64,000 nt of DNA. Source: Paludibacteraceae bacterium. GTDB lineage: Bacteria > Bacteroidota > Bacteroidia > Bacteroidales > Paludibacteraceae. The translations under genes and the position numbers were made by a program. The DNA lies in NCBI GenBank assembly GCA_017477325.1, contig JAFUWV010000006.1, positions 1-64,000 on the forward strand, given 5' to 3'. Within the stretch, counting starts at the first letter, position 1, and every line of letters begins with the position of its first letter. The notes below the pieces were generated by a model that saw only the letters and a program-made list of their open reading frames with translations, searched no databases and had not been told where the DNA came from. Below are positions 35,656-44,466 of this stretch, piece by piece.

Positions 35656-36198
35656 ATGCGCATCATCTCCGGCACATATAGAGGAAGGCGACTCAATCCG
35701 CCAAAGAACATTACGGCTCGTCCTACCACCGACTTTGCAAAAGAGAGTCTGTTCAATCTGCTGCAAAACCGTATGGATTTTGAGGGTATCTCTATGCTTG
35801 ACCTCTTTGCCGGAACAGGCTCCATCAGTTTCGAGTTTGTCTCGCGTGGTGCTGCCTATGTCACTGCTGTTGAACTTGCACATGTTCAGCAGAACTTTAT
35901 CATTCAGACCAGCAAACAACTTGGCATTCAGAACCTGCAAGTGGTCAGAGGAGATGTGTTCAAATACCTCAATAGCTGCCGCTTGCAGTTTGATTTTATA
36001 TACGCAGACCCGCCGTATGCTCTGCCCGAACTGCCTACCCTGCCCGACATAATCTTCCGGAATGACCTGCTGAAGAAAGACGGCTGGTTTGTTCTTGAGC
36101 ACTCCGACAGCAACGATTTCTCTGCTCATCCTTATTTCTGCGAGACACGCCACTACGGCAGCGTCAACTTCTCATTCTTTCACAAAGCTGACAATTAA
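35656..36198 (+). CDS. rsmD: 16S rRNA (guanine-966-N2)-methyltransferase
   Basis: A 180-residue SAM-dependent methyltransferase. The start MRIISGTYRGRRL and ARPTTDFAKESLFNLL are family signatures; LDLFAGTGSISFEFVSRGA binds SAM; IYADPPYALP is the catalytic (D/N)PPY motif. It methylates G966 of 16S rRNA during 30S assembly. Heptanucleotide repeats extend to nine bases before the ATG, leaving little room for a normal translation signal. Confidence 0.95.
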   Translation: MRIISGTYRGRRLNPPKNITARPTTDFAKESLFNLLQNRMDFEGISMLDLFAGTGSISFEFVSRGAAYVTAVELAHVQQNFIIQTSKQLGIQNLQVVRGDVFKYLNSCRLQFDFIYADPPYALPELPTLPDIIFRNDLLKKDGWFVLEHSDSNDFSAHPYFCETRHYGSVNFSFFHKADN

Positions 36199-36347
36199 TT
36201 AAGGTGCAACAGGCAAAAAAAATGCACTTTTAAGCAACAAAATATTGTCAGTTATTAAGATTATCATGATAAATAAGACTAAATACAAAATATTTGCACC
36301 ATAATAAGAGAAAAGAATAAATACTAACAACTAAAATATATACGCTT

Positions 36348-37958
36348 ATGAAAAGAACAATTACCCTTTTGTTGGTGATGACTGCTATCTGCAGTCTACA
36401 CATCCAAGCACAATTCACCATCACTTATCAAGACCCCACCACAGGTCTCGTGTTTGCGCTGCAGGACAGCAAGGCACAAACCGACAAACAAGTGGCAATG
36501 ATTGTAGATGATGAATCCTACAGTGGCATGACCGATCTCGTTATCCCGGCATCAGTTAAGCGACTGGTAGGCAAGACTACCTTTGAAGAATACCGTGTGG
36601 TTGGTATTGCTGCCAATGCCTTCAAAGGCCACAAGACACTGAAGAAAGTGACGCTTGGCGAGAATGCCGTCATTCAGATGGGCAAGTCGGCTTTCCAAGA
36701 ATGCACTGCGTTGGAAGAAGTTGACCTCGCTATCCATTGGTCTTCATCAGTAAGTACCTCAACGAAAGCTGCGCTCCTTATTGACTTTGTTAAAGAGATT
36801 ACAGTTGGAAAAACTGTAATGTACGAATTACTTCCCTCTGTCTTTGAAGGCTGTACCTCACTCAAGACAGTCAAACTCTCAGGCTTCCACACCAAGATAG
36901 GTAAAAACGCATTTAAAGATTGCAGCGCTTTGGAGAGCATCAATCTTGATGGTCTGGTTTCACTCAACACGTTCGATGACTATGCTTTTGCAGGTTGTTC
37001 CTCTTTAGAGAACATCTTTATCGGCACGAACGTGGAGACATTCGGCCTACATGTCTTTGAGGGTTGCACCGCCCTGAGTTATGTGGAATGGGAGGCCTCT
37101 TCTGTTGCAGATTTCACTGCTCCTGACGGCACCAACCCCTCACCATTCTACGATCTTAGAGACAATGAATCTTTGGAGATTGAAAACCTCGGTACTATGA
37201 CGCGCGTACCGGCATATTTCTGCTATGGGGTTAAGAATATTTTGGGCGCTTGTGCTCTTGAAGAGATTGGTGCTCATGCTTACGAAGGATGTACCAACAT
37301 GCAGATCAAAACCATTGCACTTAATAACGTAAAAAAGATTGAAGAAGCTGCATTCAATGGTCCTGAATTCATCAGAGTGGAGCTTCCTGCTACCCCGCCT
37401 GTTATCTTCGACGAGAATGTGTTTGGCGATGCAAGAAACACAGCCCAGTTCTATATCAATAATATTGACTGCGATGCCAATGCTGCCTATCTTGCCGATG
37501 CTAACTGGAGTAAGTTCAATATCGAAGTGTTAGGTGGTATGGGTACACCTAAAACAGAGATAGTCGTTCTCGATGAGCATCCTACCGGCGCAGGTACATC
37601 CATGAGTACTCCAGGCCCCGGCTTCACCGTATATGCTACTTGCACCAGACCCGAGTTTACTGCTGTGATGAGAGAAGGAAATGACGTTGCAACATGCTGG
37701 GATGCAGATGACACTGAGACCAAGATTCCTTTCGGATACTTCGAATACAAAGGTGAGAAATACTACACCCACACTATAACTCTTACTATGACCAATCCTG
37801 CAGATGTGCTCAAGATAGTTTATACCGCTGATGTGCCTGACGCACTCGATAATATGAAAGCAGGCAAGGCCGAATATAAGAAGGTCATCCGCAATGGCCA
37901 GCTCCTCATCCTCCGCAATGGAAAGACCTATAATATACTCGGAGCCGAGACGGAATAA
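36348..37958 (+). CDS. Secreted BspA-like leucine-rich repeat protein
   Basis: A 536-residue protein with a signal peptide (about 1-21), then LRR_5/BspA-type repeats from about 60 to 350 (patterns such as NAFKGHKTLKKVTLGENA, SAFQECTALEEVDL, FEGCTSLKTVKL, YAFAGCSSLENIFIG). The last part (about 400-536) is beta-rich and ends with VIRNGQLLILRNGKTYNI, a C-terminal signature also seen on the large LamG protein at the window's right end. Such proteins bind host or microbial surfaces; export route beyond Sec is inferred. Confidence 0.88.
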   Translation: MKRTITLLLVMTAICSLHIQAQFTITYQDPTTGLVFALQDSKAQTDKQVAMIVDDESYSGMTDLVIPASVKRLVGKTTFEEYRVVGIAANAFKGHKTLKKVTLGENAVIQMGKSAFQECTALEEVDLAIHWSSSVSTSTKAALLIDFVKEITVGKTVMYELLPSVFEGCTSLKTVKLSGFHTKIGKNAFKDCSALESINLDGLVSLNTFDDYAFAGCSSLENIFIGTNVETFGLHVFEGCTALSYVEWEASSVADFTAPDGTNPSPFYDLRDNESLEIENLGTMTRVPAYFCYGVKNILGACALEEIGAHAYEGCTNMQIKTIALNNVKKIEEAAFNGPEFIRVELPATPPVIFDENVFGDARNTAQFYINNIDCDANAAYLADANWSKFNIEVLGGMGTPKTEIVVLDEHPTGAGTSMSTPGPGFTVYATCTRPEFTAVMREGNDVATCWDADDTETKIPFGYFEYKGEKYYTHTITLTMTNPADVLKIVYTADVPDALDNMKAGKAEYKKVIRNGQLLILRNGKTYNILGAETE

Positions 37959-38040
37959 GCAGTGCATTTATATATTCATAAAAAACATAAGCTCCTTAAG
38001 AAACTTAGACAACTTAAGAAACTTAAGAATCCATTATAAT

Positions 38041-38066
38041 AAAAGGCGGTCTTCTGACCGCCTTTT
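38041..38066. terminator. Bidirectional terminator
   Basis: AAAAGGCGGTC and GACCGCCTTTT form a perfect 11-bp stem around TTCT between the convergent LRR gene and manA. Confidence 0.9.
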
Positions 38067-38068
38067 AT

Positions 38069-38992
38069 TTATGGTACATACACCTCCAACAGTTTCGCCG
38101 AGCCATGTGGGCGCAGCATCACCTCATCCAGACTGGCAGGAATAAGCACCGTATCTCCAGTCTCAAGAACTACCGTCTCCCCCTCAGCACTGACATCCGC
38201 CCCACCCTCTACACACATATATGCCACGAACGAGTCAAGTGGTGCATAGTCGCGCCCTATCTCACGGTTGAAACTAAGCAGATTGCTGACAAAATACTCG
38301 TTGCTTGCAATGTTCACTGCCCCGTTCTCCACAATCTGAGGCTTTGAGACAGGTTCCTGCAAGCACTTGAAGTCAAGCACTCGCAGCGCTTCTTCCACAT
38401 GCAAAGGTCTCACAATTCCGTTTGTGGGCTTACGGTTGTAGTCGAACAGGCGGTAAGTGATATCAGAGTTCTGCTGGATTTCTGCAACAGAGATGTTTTT
38501 TCTCAAAGCATGCACTCTGCCATGAGGCAATGCCACCACATCTCCATGCTGCACTCGCACCACATTCAAGTAATTCAGCAGGTTGCCCTCTGCAAGTGAA
38601 GTGCGGACAGAGTCGGCATCGGTGTCCTGGTTGAAACCTGAAATAAGCGTCGTATCAGACTTTGCATCAAGCACATACCACATTTCAGATTTTCCATAAC
38701 ACTGATGATTCTGCAATGCCACCTCATTGTCAGGATGAACCTGGATGCTTAGGTCATCGGTAGTATTGATTATCTTCAGCAGCAGAGGAAAATAGTTGCC
38801 GAAGCGCTCATATACATGATCTCCTACCAACTCGCCCATATACACCTCAAGCAGATCGGTGAGGTCGTTCTCTGCCAGATATCCGTTTTCCACCACCGAC
38901 AGACGGTCACCCATCTGCACCATGTGCCAAATCTCCTCTCCCCATATCTTGGGAATAGTGATTCTGCTCAGTTTCAACGGATAAAGGTTCAT
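38069..38992 (-). CDS. manA: Mannose-6-phosphate isomerase, class I
   Basis: A 307-residue zinc enzyme interconverting fructose-6-P and mannose-6-P. LSIQVHPDNEVA, GKSEMWYVLDA and the later LPHGRVHAL contain the expected metal His/Glu residues. It is a type I cupin of the short Bacteroidetes form. ATG at 38992 (MNLYPLKLSRIT) fits the family better than 38999-39001. It is last in the operon NTase-galE-manA and would supply mannose units for glycan synthesis. Confidence 0.9.
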   Translation of the reverse strand: MNLYPLKLSRITIPKIWGEEIWHMVQMGDRLSVVENGYLAENDLTDLLEVYMGELVGDHVYERFGNYFPLLLKIINTTDDLSIQVHPDNEVALQNHQCYGKSEMWYVLDAKSDTTLISGFNQDTDADSVRTSLAEGNLLNYLNVVRVQHGDVVALPHGRVHALRKNISVAEIQQNSDITYRLFDYNRKPTNGIVRPLHVEEALRVLDFKCLQEPVSKPQIVENGAVNIASNEYFVSNLLSFNREIGRDYAPLDSFVAYMCVEGGADVSAEGETVVLETGDTVLIPASLDEVMLRPHGSAKLLEVYVP

Positions 38993-39028
38993 ACTTTCCA
39001 ACCGCTTATATCTATTAACTATTATCTG

Positions 39029-40048
39029 TTAATTTTTACCAAGTTTCTCTTGCCAGTGCCATGCTGAGAGCAATGTGTCTTCCACTGTCTCCTGAGCTTT
39101 CCAGCCAAGCACGTTGTTGGCCTTGTCAGGATTAGCCCACACTTTCTCTATGTCTCCCTCTCGGCGGCCGACAATCTGGTAAGGAACATTCACTCCTGTC
39201 ACCTTTATGAATGTGCGCAGTATCTCCAACACACTCAGTCCTCTGCCTGTTCCAAGGTTGAACACTTCCACTTGCTCTGTAGCTTTCTTCTCAAGCATTC
39301 GACGCACAGCTATCACGTGAGCCTTAGCGAGGTCCACCACGTTGATATAGTCACGGATGCACGAGCCGTCAGGTGTGTTATAGTCATCGCCAAACACTTT
39401 CAGTTCTTTTCTCAGGCCTGCTGCAGTCTGAGTTACAAATGGCAGCAGGTTCTGGGGAACTCCGTTAGGCAGTTCGCCTATCTCTGCAGATGGGTGGGCA
39501 CCTATCGGGTTGAAGTATCTGAGCAAAATAGCATGCAGGTTACTGTCAGAGTGGGCAGTGTCACGGATTATCTCTTCGTTAATCTGCTTGGTGTTGCCGT
39601 AGGGCGAGAGAGCGGGTTTGATAGGTGCCGTCTCGTCAACAGGCAGAATATCGGGCTGGCCGTACACTGTGCACGATGATGAGAACACTATGTTCTGAAC
39701 ACCATGTATCTTCATCAACTCCAACAGAGTAATGAGCGAACCTATATTGTTTCTGTAGTACATCAGCGGTTTCTCCACCGACTCACCGACCGCCTTGCTG
39801 GCTGCGAAATGTATAACTGCCACTATGTCCTGATATTTCCGGAACAGCTTGTCCATATTCTGATAGTCATTGCAGTCGATATTCTCAAACGGAGGACGAA
39901 CTCCGCATATTTTCTCAATGCCTTTCAGCACACCTACGTTGCTGTTCGACAGATTGTCAACTATCACCACATCGAACCCTGCTTCTATCAGTTCGACCAC
40001 TGTATGTGAACCTATATATCCGGTACCACCGGTTACTAATACTCGCAT
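39029..40048 (-). CDS. galE: UDP-glucose 4-epimerase
   Basis: A 339-residue extended SDR that interconverts UDP-glucose and UDP-galactose. VLVTGGTGYIGSHTVVELIEAG (NAD binding), HFAASKAVGESVEKPL, SSSCTVYG (Ser) and YGNTKQINE (Tyr-x-x-x-Lys) are canonical, as is RYFNPIGAHPSAEIGE. Length is normal. It lies in the middle of the NTase-galE-manA operon. Confidence 0.95.
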   Translation of the reverse strand: MRVLVTGGTGYIGSHTVVELIEAGFDVVIVDNLSNSNVGVLKGIEKICGVRPPFENIDCNDYQNMDKLFRKYQDIVAVIHFAASKAVGESVEKPLMYYRNNIGSLITLLELMKIHGVQNIVFSSSCTVYGQPDILPVDETAPIKPALSPYGNTKQINEEIIRDTAHSDSNLHAILLRYFNPIGAHPSAEIGELPNGVPQNLLPFVTQTAAGLRKELKVFGDDYNTPDGSCIRDYINVVDLAKAHVIAVRRMLEKKATEQVEVFNLGTGRGLSVLEILRTFIKVTGVNVPYQIVGRREGDIEKVWANPDKANNVLGWKAQETVEDTLLSAWHWQEKLGKN

Positions 40049-40103
40049 ATCAACAATGAATTTATAGATTTAAAGATTTGACTAATCAAACTAAGCGAAC
40101 TTC

Positions 40104-41006
40104 TCAGAAGAGTTTCTGCGGATATACCCCTTTCTTGATAAGTTCGTTCAGTTTCATCACCACTGACGGTCTGTCCTGGGCATAGGTCACTCCGAACCAC
40201 TTCGAGGGTGTGTCAAGCACTTTGCATGTCACCTTGCCGGCTACTATCAGGTCGTTAACCACAGTCGGAATATATAGTTCTGACTTCAACTCCTGACCGT
40301 GTTCCTTCAGGAACTTGTCAAATGCCTCGACAGAATACCGGAAATACTCAGGAGTAAATCCCCACATATTCATACTTACTGGCACGTCAGGCTCCAGTAT
40401 GACATCCTTACCTTCTGCATCTTTATATGTGATCTTGCCGCCTATCTCTTCTATATTGGTTGCTTCTACCACATCTGTCAGATACCCGTTCTCGTCTGTC
40501 TGGCATATACCACGGTTTACGCTTCCGTTCTCTGACAGGGTATTGCCGATTCTGTATCCAGCCATGCAGTACTCATTCTGCTTGCCTGCAACTGAATTAA
40601 GGAACTTAGCCAGCACCTCAAACGACTCTTTGCCATAGAAGTCATCCGCATTGATCACTGCGAAAGGCTCGTCAATAACCTCTTTACCCATCAGCACTGC
40701 ATGATTTGTTCCCCAAGGTTTCTTTCTTTCAGGATTAGCAGTGAACCAGGCAGGCACTTTGTCTATCGACTGGAAGCATACCTTGCACTCCACTTTGTCC
40801 TCGTACTTCTTCAGCACTACCTTCTTGAAGTCCTCGGCAAAGTCCTCTCTTATCACGAAAACTATCTTACCGAATCCGGCGCGCAAGGCGTCATAAACAG
40901 AATAGTCCATTATGGTCTCACCGTTGGGTCCCAGACCGTCAAGTTGTTTCAGACCACCATAGCGACTGCCCATTCCCGCAGCCAATACAAATAATGTAGG
41001 TTTCAT
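40104..41006 (-). CDS. NDP-sugar nucleotidyltransferase family protein
   Basis: A 300-residue protein with a GT-A nucleotidyltransferase fold: LFVLAAGMGSRYGGLKQLDGLGPNGETIMDYS is a variant of the GxGxRxxP-K pyrophosphorylase signature, and FAVINADDFYGKESF carries the metal-binding aspartates. Relatives activate sugar-1-phosphates with UTP, dTTP or GTP; the specific nucleotide and sugar are not clear. It is first in the operon with galE and manA, consistent with sugar-nucleotide supply. Confidence 0.85.
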   Translation of the reverse strand: MKPTLFVLAAGMGSRYGGLKQLDGLGPNGETIMDYSVYDALRAGFGKIVFVIREDFAEDFKKVVLKKYEDKVECKVCFQSIDKVPAWFTANPERKKPWGTNHAVLMGKEVIDEPFAVINADDFYGKESFEVLAKFLNSVAGKQNEYCMAGYRIGNTLSENGSVNRGICQTDENGYLTDVVEATNIEEIGGKITYKDAEGKDVILEPDVPVSMNMWGFTPEYFRYSVEAFDKFLKEHGQELKSELYIPTVVNDLIVAGKVTCKVLDTPSKWFGVTYAQDRPSVVMKLNELIKKGVYPQKLF

Positions 41007-41094
41007 ATCGTAATATATATATAATGTATTGTTAATTTATCTATATTCTATTCACATACCTGCGCACAACAGACTGCGTTATCAAACGCAACCG

Positions 41095-41126
41095 CAAAGT
41101 TACAACTAAAATCTCGAATAGGCAAA
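41095..41126 (-). promoter_or_regulatory. Promoter of NTase-galE-manA operon
   Basis: On the minus strand: TTTG (41123-41126), 20 bp, TAACTTTG (41095-41102). The leader is about 85 nt. Confidence 0.8.
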
Positions 41127-41207
41127 CTAAAAAAGAGTATATTTTGCCACATTTACTTGCACAATCTACCACTAACCAGTCACCGGCAACCAGTAAAACA
41201 GTAACCA

Positions 41208-42470
41208 CTATTCCTTAATGACATATCTTGCGGTCCGTCTGGTGGTCTGCGAGAGCAGTATGGTCTTTCCTTCTGTATGTTGGGCAATGATCTCAGGTGT
41301 TGTTCCGCGTATTGTAAGCAGCGACAACCCCTCGTTGAATGTCACTCTGTAGTCTTCCGAGAGTTCTTTCAGCGCTGCTTCCAGATATCGCGACTTGTCC
41401 ACACATACCGACACCGTTATCGCACTGCTCTGTATCATTGACACTTTCAGTCTGTGGCGGTATATTGTTTCAAACAATCTGTTCAGGCTGTCCTCCAGAA
41501 CAAACGAGAAGTCTTTAGCTCGCAGCGTCACCAATACCTGATTCTTCCGCCAGATGAACACGGGCACATCTATCGGTCTTGCAGTTGTGTCCTTTATCAC
41601 ACTTCCCTCAGCCTCCGGATTCATGAACGGTTTCACATATAGCGGTATATGTTTGTTTTCCAGAGGTCTGATAGTCTTCGGGTGTATCACCTGCGCCCCA
41701 CTGTATGCCAGTTCCACTGCATCGAAGTAAGTCAGCTCATGAATCAGTGTTGTCTCGTTTATCAGTCTTGGGTCTGCATTAAGTATTCCGGGCACATCTT
41801 TCCATATCGTTACCGATTCGGCATCCAGCATATTGGCTATCAATGCCGCACTGTAGTCGCTTCCTTCCCTACCCAGTGTCGTTCTTCTGCCCGACTCTGT
41901 ACCTCCTATAAATCCTTGCGCCACATACACTCTCGCAGGATTACTTTCCATGAAGCTCTTGAGCGAATGCTGCGATTTCTTCATCTCAGGCCGTGCTTCG
42001 CGATAGGTGTCGTCCGTCACGAGCAACTTTGTCATATCAAGACAGATATTCTGAGTGCCTTCTCTGTCAAGCACATACGAGACTATCCTTGTTGACATCA
42101 GTTCGCCAAAGGACACCACGCTGTCATAGAACTCGTCATACTCAGGTTTCTCCACTAATGCAGCCTTGCAGCACGCCAGTATCTGCCCGAGCATTGCCTC
42201 CAGTTTGTTTTCTATAAACGTGTGACCTGTGGGAAACAATTCGCTCACTATGCCGAAATGATAGTCTCTGATATCGCTCAGCTGGCGCAACATCAGCTCT
42301 TCTTCTCCACTCAGCGAAAGCGACACCAAGCGTTCCAAAGCGTTTGTAGTCTTGCCCATTGCCGATACTACAACTACCAGCTCGCCCTTTTCACGAGCAA
42401 CTATCTGAGCCAGATTCCTGACTCCTGCTGCATTCTTGACCGATGCACCGCCAAACTTATATACTTTCAT
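41208..42470 (-). CDS. lysC: Aspartate kinase (monofunctional)
   Basis: A 420-residue kinase phosphorylating aspartate, the entry to lysine, threonine and methionine synthesis. MKVYKFGGASVKNAAGVRN is the KFGGxS motif; FIGGTESGRRTTLGREGSDYSAAL binds substrate; the C-terminal region has ACT-type regulatory sequences (RLFETIYRHRLKVSMIQSS). No homoserine dehydrogenase domain is fused, although Bacteroidetes often have a separate fused enzyme. No consensus promoter was seen upstream; no lysine riboswitch-like structure was recognised. Confidence 0.94.
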   Translation of the reverse strand: MKVYKFGGASVKNAAGVRNLAQIVAREKGELVVVVSAMGKTTNALERLVSLSLSGEEELMLRQLSDIRDYHFGIVSELFPTGHTFIENKLEAMLGQILACCKAALVEKPEYDEFYDSVVSFGELMSTRIVSYVLDREGTQNICLDMTKLLVTDDTYREARPEMKKSQHSLKSFMESNPARVYVAQGFIGGTESGRRTTLGREGSDYSAALIANMLDAESVTIWKDVPGILNADPRLINETTLIHELTYFDAVELAYSGAQVIHPKTIRPLENKHIPLYVKPFMNPEAEGSVIKDTTARPIDVPVFIWRKNQVLVTLRAKDFSFVLEDSLNRLFETIYRHRLKVSMIQSSAITVSVCVDKSRYLEAALKELSEDYRVTFNEGLSLLTIRGTTPEIIAQHTEGKTILLSQTTRRTARYVIKE

Positions 42471-42492
42471 ATCAGCAATGAATAATTATACA

Positions 42493-42608
42493 ATATTTAT
42501 GCATGAATCTTAAAAAAACGCATTTTTGTCTGAGAGAAGAGATTGCTTACACTTTGCTTGGAGTATGCTTGACGCTTGCTTGCATATTTATGCACGAATC
42601 TTAAAAAA
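42493..42608. repeat. 25-bp direct repeats upstream of lysC
   Basis: A 25-mer at 42493-42517 recurs at 42584-42608 with one mismatch. Between them, 42541-42583 carries inverted pieces of the module at 24593-24618, including GGAGTATGCTT. The 42471-42787 gap has no gene; from about 42690 it contains degenerate AACTTGTCA-like 9-mers. Confidence 0.7.
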
Positions 42609-42750
42609 TGACACCTTTTCCAGCTCCGCCCTGCACATCTCATCAACTCACATGTTTGTTTTTTTCAGCGTGTTTGGTTCATTCAGTTTCCATAGCGAAC
42701 TTACCTGACTGAACAGACTATCCAAACCGAACAAACTTGTCAGACTTACC

Positions 42751-42782
42751 AATAAGAGACGAGCAGTCACTCGTCTCTTATT
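42751..42782 (-). terminator. Terminator of tRNA-Tyr
   Basis: AATAAGAGACGAG (42751-42763) and its exact complement (42770-42782) make a 13-bp stem with a 6-base loop. It is five bases beyond the tRNA 3' end on the minus strand, with A/T-rich stem ends acting as the U-tract. Confidence 0.85.
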
Positions 42783-42787
42783 GTATG

Positions 42788-42870
42788 TGGGCGCGGATGG
42801 ATTCGAACCACCGAAGCGATTACGCAGCAGATTTACAGTCTGCCCCATTTGGCCACTCTGGAACACGCCC
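42788..42870 (-). tRNA. tRNA-Tyr (anticodon GTA)
   Basis: On the minus strand the RNA starts GGGCGTG (42864-42870) and ends CGCGCCC plus discriminator A (42788). The anticodon stem CAGAC-TGTAAA type loop reads CTGTAAA with GTA. A long variable arm (CTGCGTAATCGCTTCG) makes it class II as expected for bacterial tRNA-Tyr; the T loop is TTCGAAT. CCA is not encoded. It has its own promoter and terminator. Confidence 0.96.
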
Positions 42871-42881
42871 GAAAACGCCTG

Positions 42882-42912
42882 CAAAAGTACTACTAAATTC
42901 TGACATGAGCAA
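42882..42912 (-). promoter_or_regulatory. Promoter of tRNA-Tyr
   Basis: On the minus strand: TTG (42910-42912), 20 bp, TACTTTTG (42882-42889), eleven bases before the mature 5' end. Confidence 0.8.
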
Positions 42913-42945
42913 CACCTTGCAGCAGTTTTCCTGTCATTCGCCTGT

Positions 42946-43545
42946 TTATTCTATCTTATCCGACACGAGATACTGATTCTGCTCATGTGTGATGTTTGCC
43001 ATGCGCATAGCCGTATATGCCCCTTCGACACCCTTGTTGCCCAGTCTGCCTCCTGCTCTGTCCAGCGCTTGCTGTTTGTCAAGCGTGGTAAGGACGGAGA
43101 AGATGACAGGTGTATCGCCCATAGCATTCAGATATGCCACACCTTGGGTCACGCTCTGGCACACATAGTCGAAATGCGGAGTATCGCCCTTTATGACGCA
43201 GCCAATCACGATTACTGCACTCACTCTGTAGCTACTCTGTGTCTTGTTCGATCGCACTGAATGGTTAATATGTGCATCAAATTCTCCGGATAATCCTCTG
43301 AACCTGTCAACATATCGTGCTGCAGCATACGTCAGTTCCACAGTTCCGGGTACATGAGTAATCTCAATATTCTCAGCACGCACACCTGCATCCAAGAGAG
43401 TCTTCACAGCCCCTTCCATCATCGGATAGGTCACATCACTGTTCCAGTCTGCGACAACAATAGAGTAAGCCTGCTTTTTCAGCACGTCAGCGGAAGGCAG
43501 TTGTTGCGGGTCAAACTCAGACAGATTATGCAATGCAGTAGCCAT
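42946..43545 (-). CDS. ribH: 6,7-dimethyl-8-ribityllumazine synthase, with an insertion
   Basis: A 199-residue protein; the family is usually about 155-165. It condenses 5-amino-6-ribitylaminouracil and 3,4-dihydroxy-2-butanone-4-P in riboflavin synthesis. ADWNSDVTYPMMEGA, THVPGTVELTYAA and IGCVIKGDTPHFDYVCQSVTQG (catalytic His) are intact. Residues about 82-105, rich in polar and basic residues (HINHSVRSNKTQSS), sit where most relatives have only a few residues. It follows the TPR gene by 23 bases, probably in one operon, and precedes tRNA-Tyr. Confidence 0.93.
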   Translation of the reverse strand: MATALHNLSEFDPQQLPSADVLKKQAYSIVVADWNSDVTYPMMEGAVKTLLDAGVRAENIEITHVPGTVELTYAAARYVDRFRGLSGEFDAHINHSVRSNKTQSSYRVSAVIVIGCVIKGDTPHFDYVCQSVTQGVAYLNAMGDTPVIFSVLTTLDKQQALDRAGGRLGNKGVEGAYTAMRMANITHEQNQYLVSDKIE

Positions 43546-43568
43546 GTTGATACTTGAAACCTGAAACT

Positions 43569-44240
43569 TTATTTCTCCACAAGAGAAATGAATTTGTCAA
43601 TATCCTGTGCCTCTGACGATTGAGGATACTTCTCCTTGATCTCGGTGAAAGCCTTCTTTGCAGCTTTCTTGTTGTCAAGACTCATATATGCCACACCTGC
43701 TTTCTTGAGTGCGATAGGAGCGATAACCTCATTGCCTGACTTGGCAGCCTTGAGGAAAGCCTTGGCTGCTTTCTCAGTCTCATCGAGTTGAGCATAAGCG
43801 TCACCGAGTTTCATTGCAGCAGCAGGAGCCACGTTGAGGTCGTCAGCACTGTACTTCTTCAGGTATTTGACAGCTTGCTCGTAGTCACCGGTGTTATAGT
43901 AGCAGATACCTGCATACAGAGCAGCCAGCTTGCCCGGGCGAGTGATGCTGTACTTGTCTGCAATAGCCTCAAAACCGATGCAGTCAGCCTCATCACCATT
44001 GAGTGCGGTCTCGTAATTGTCCTGAGCGAAATAGACCACAGCCTTAGCTATCTCGTCGCTTGCCTCAGCGGATTTGGGTTTAAGATAGTAGTTATTGAAC
44101 ATCATGATGCCCACAATAACAGCCAATATGCCGACAAGGCACCACATAAGAATGTTTTGGTTACGGATAATCCATTGACCTGTAGTAGAAATGACTTCCT
44201 GTACTTCAGTAGCCTCTTCTTTTTTAACTTCTTTTGCCAT
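43569..44240 (-). CDS. Membrane-anchored tetratricopeptide repeat protein (YfgM-like)
   Basis: A 223-residue protein. Residues 1-28 are charged and cytoplasmic; a single transmembrane helix (about 31-52) follows; then TPR units from about 60 to 215 (AALYAGICYYNTGDYEQAVKYLKKY, AAAMKLGDAYAQLDETEKAAKAFLKA, ALKKAGVAYMSLDNKKAAKKAF). This layout is that of YfgM-type proteins, which associate with SecYEG and periplasmic chaperones; that role here is inference. It has its own promoter and probably heads an operon with ribH. Confidence 0.87.
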   Translation of the reverse strand: MAKEVKKEEATEVQEVISTTGQWIIRNQNILMWCLVGILAVIVGIMMFNNYYLKPKSAEASDEIAKAVVYFAQDNYETALNGDEADCIGFEAIADKYSITRPGKLAALYAGICYYNTGDYEQAVKYLKKYSADDLNVAPAAAMKLGDAYAQLDETEKAAKAFLKAAKSGNEVIAPIALKKAGVAYMSLDNKKAAKKAFTEIKEKYPQSSEAQDIDKFISLVEK

Positions 44241-44342
44241 AATATTTAGTTTTATTAGTTTACAATTATTAAGTTTGACAAGTTTGTAAAGCTTGTTTGG
44301 TTTGAAAGTTTATCGTTCCTTCGGATTTGCCCAAATAGCGTG

Positions 44343-44374
44343 CAAAGATACTACTTTATTTTTATATGCTCAAA
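44343..44374 (-). promoter_or_regulatory. Promoter of TPR-ribH operon
   Basis: On the minus strand: TTTG (44371-44374), 20 bp, TATCTTTG (44343-44350). The leader is about 95 nt, with degenerate 9-mer repeats near 44265-44310. Confidence 0.8.
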
Positions 44375-44431
44375 TCTTAGCGGCATTTTTATGGAAAAAG
44401 TTGATAGTTGTACTTATTCTGCTTGCAATTG

Positions 44432-44462
44432 TTGCTTATTCTGCCGGAAAAACCTAACTTTG
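44432..44462 (+). promoter_or_regulatory. Promoter of structured RNA candidate
   Basis: TTG (44432-44434), 20 bp, TAACTTTG (44455-44462). It points into a region with no credible protein gene. Confidence 0.8.
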
Positions 44463-44466
44463 CATT

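Noticed and set aside
42471-42787. Lysine riboswitch upstream of lysC
   Set aside because: No conserved junction or long paired helices were seen; the gap is explained by direct repeats, 9-mers and the tRNA terminator.
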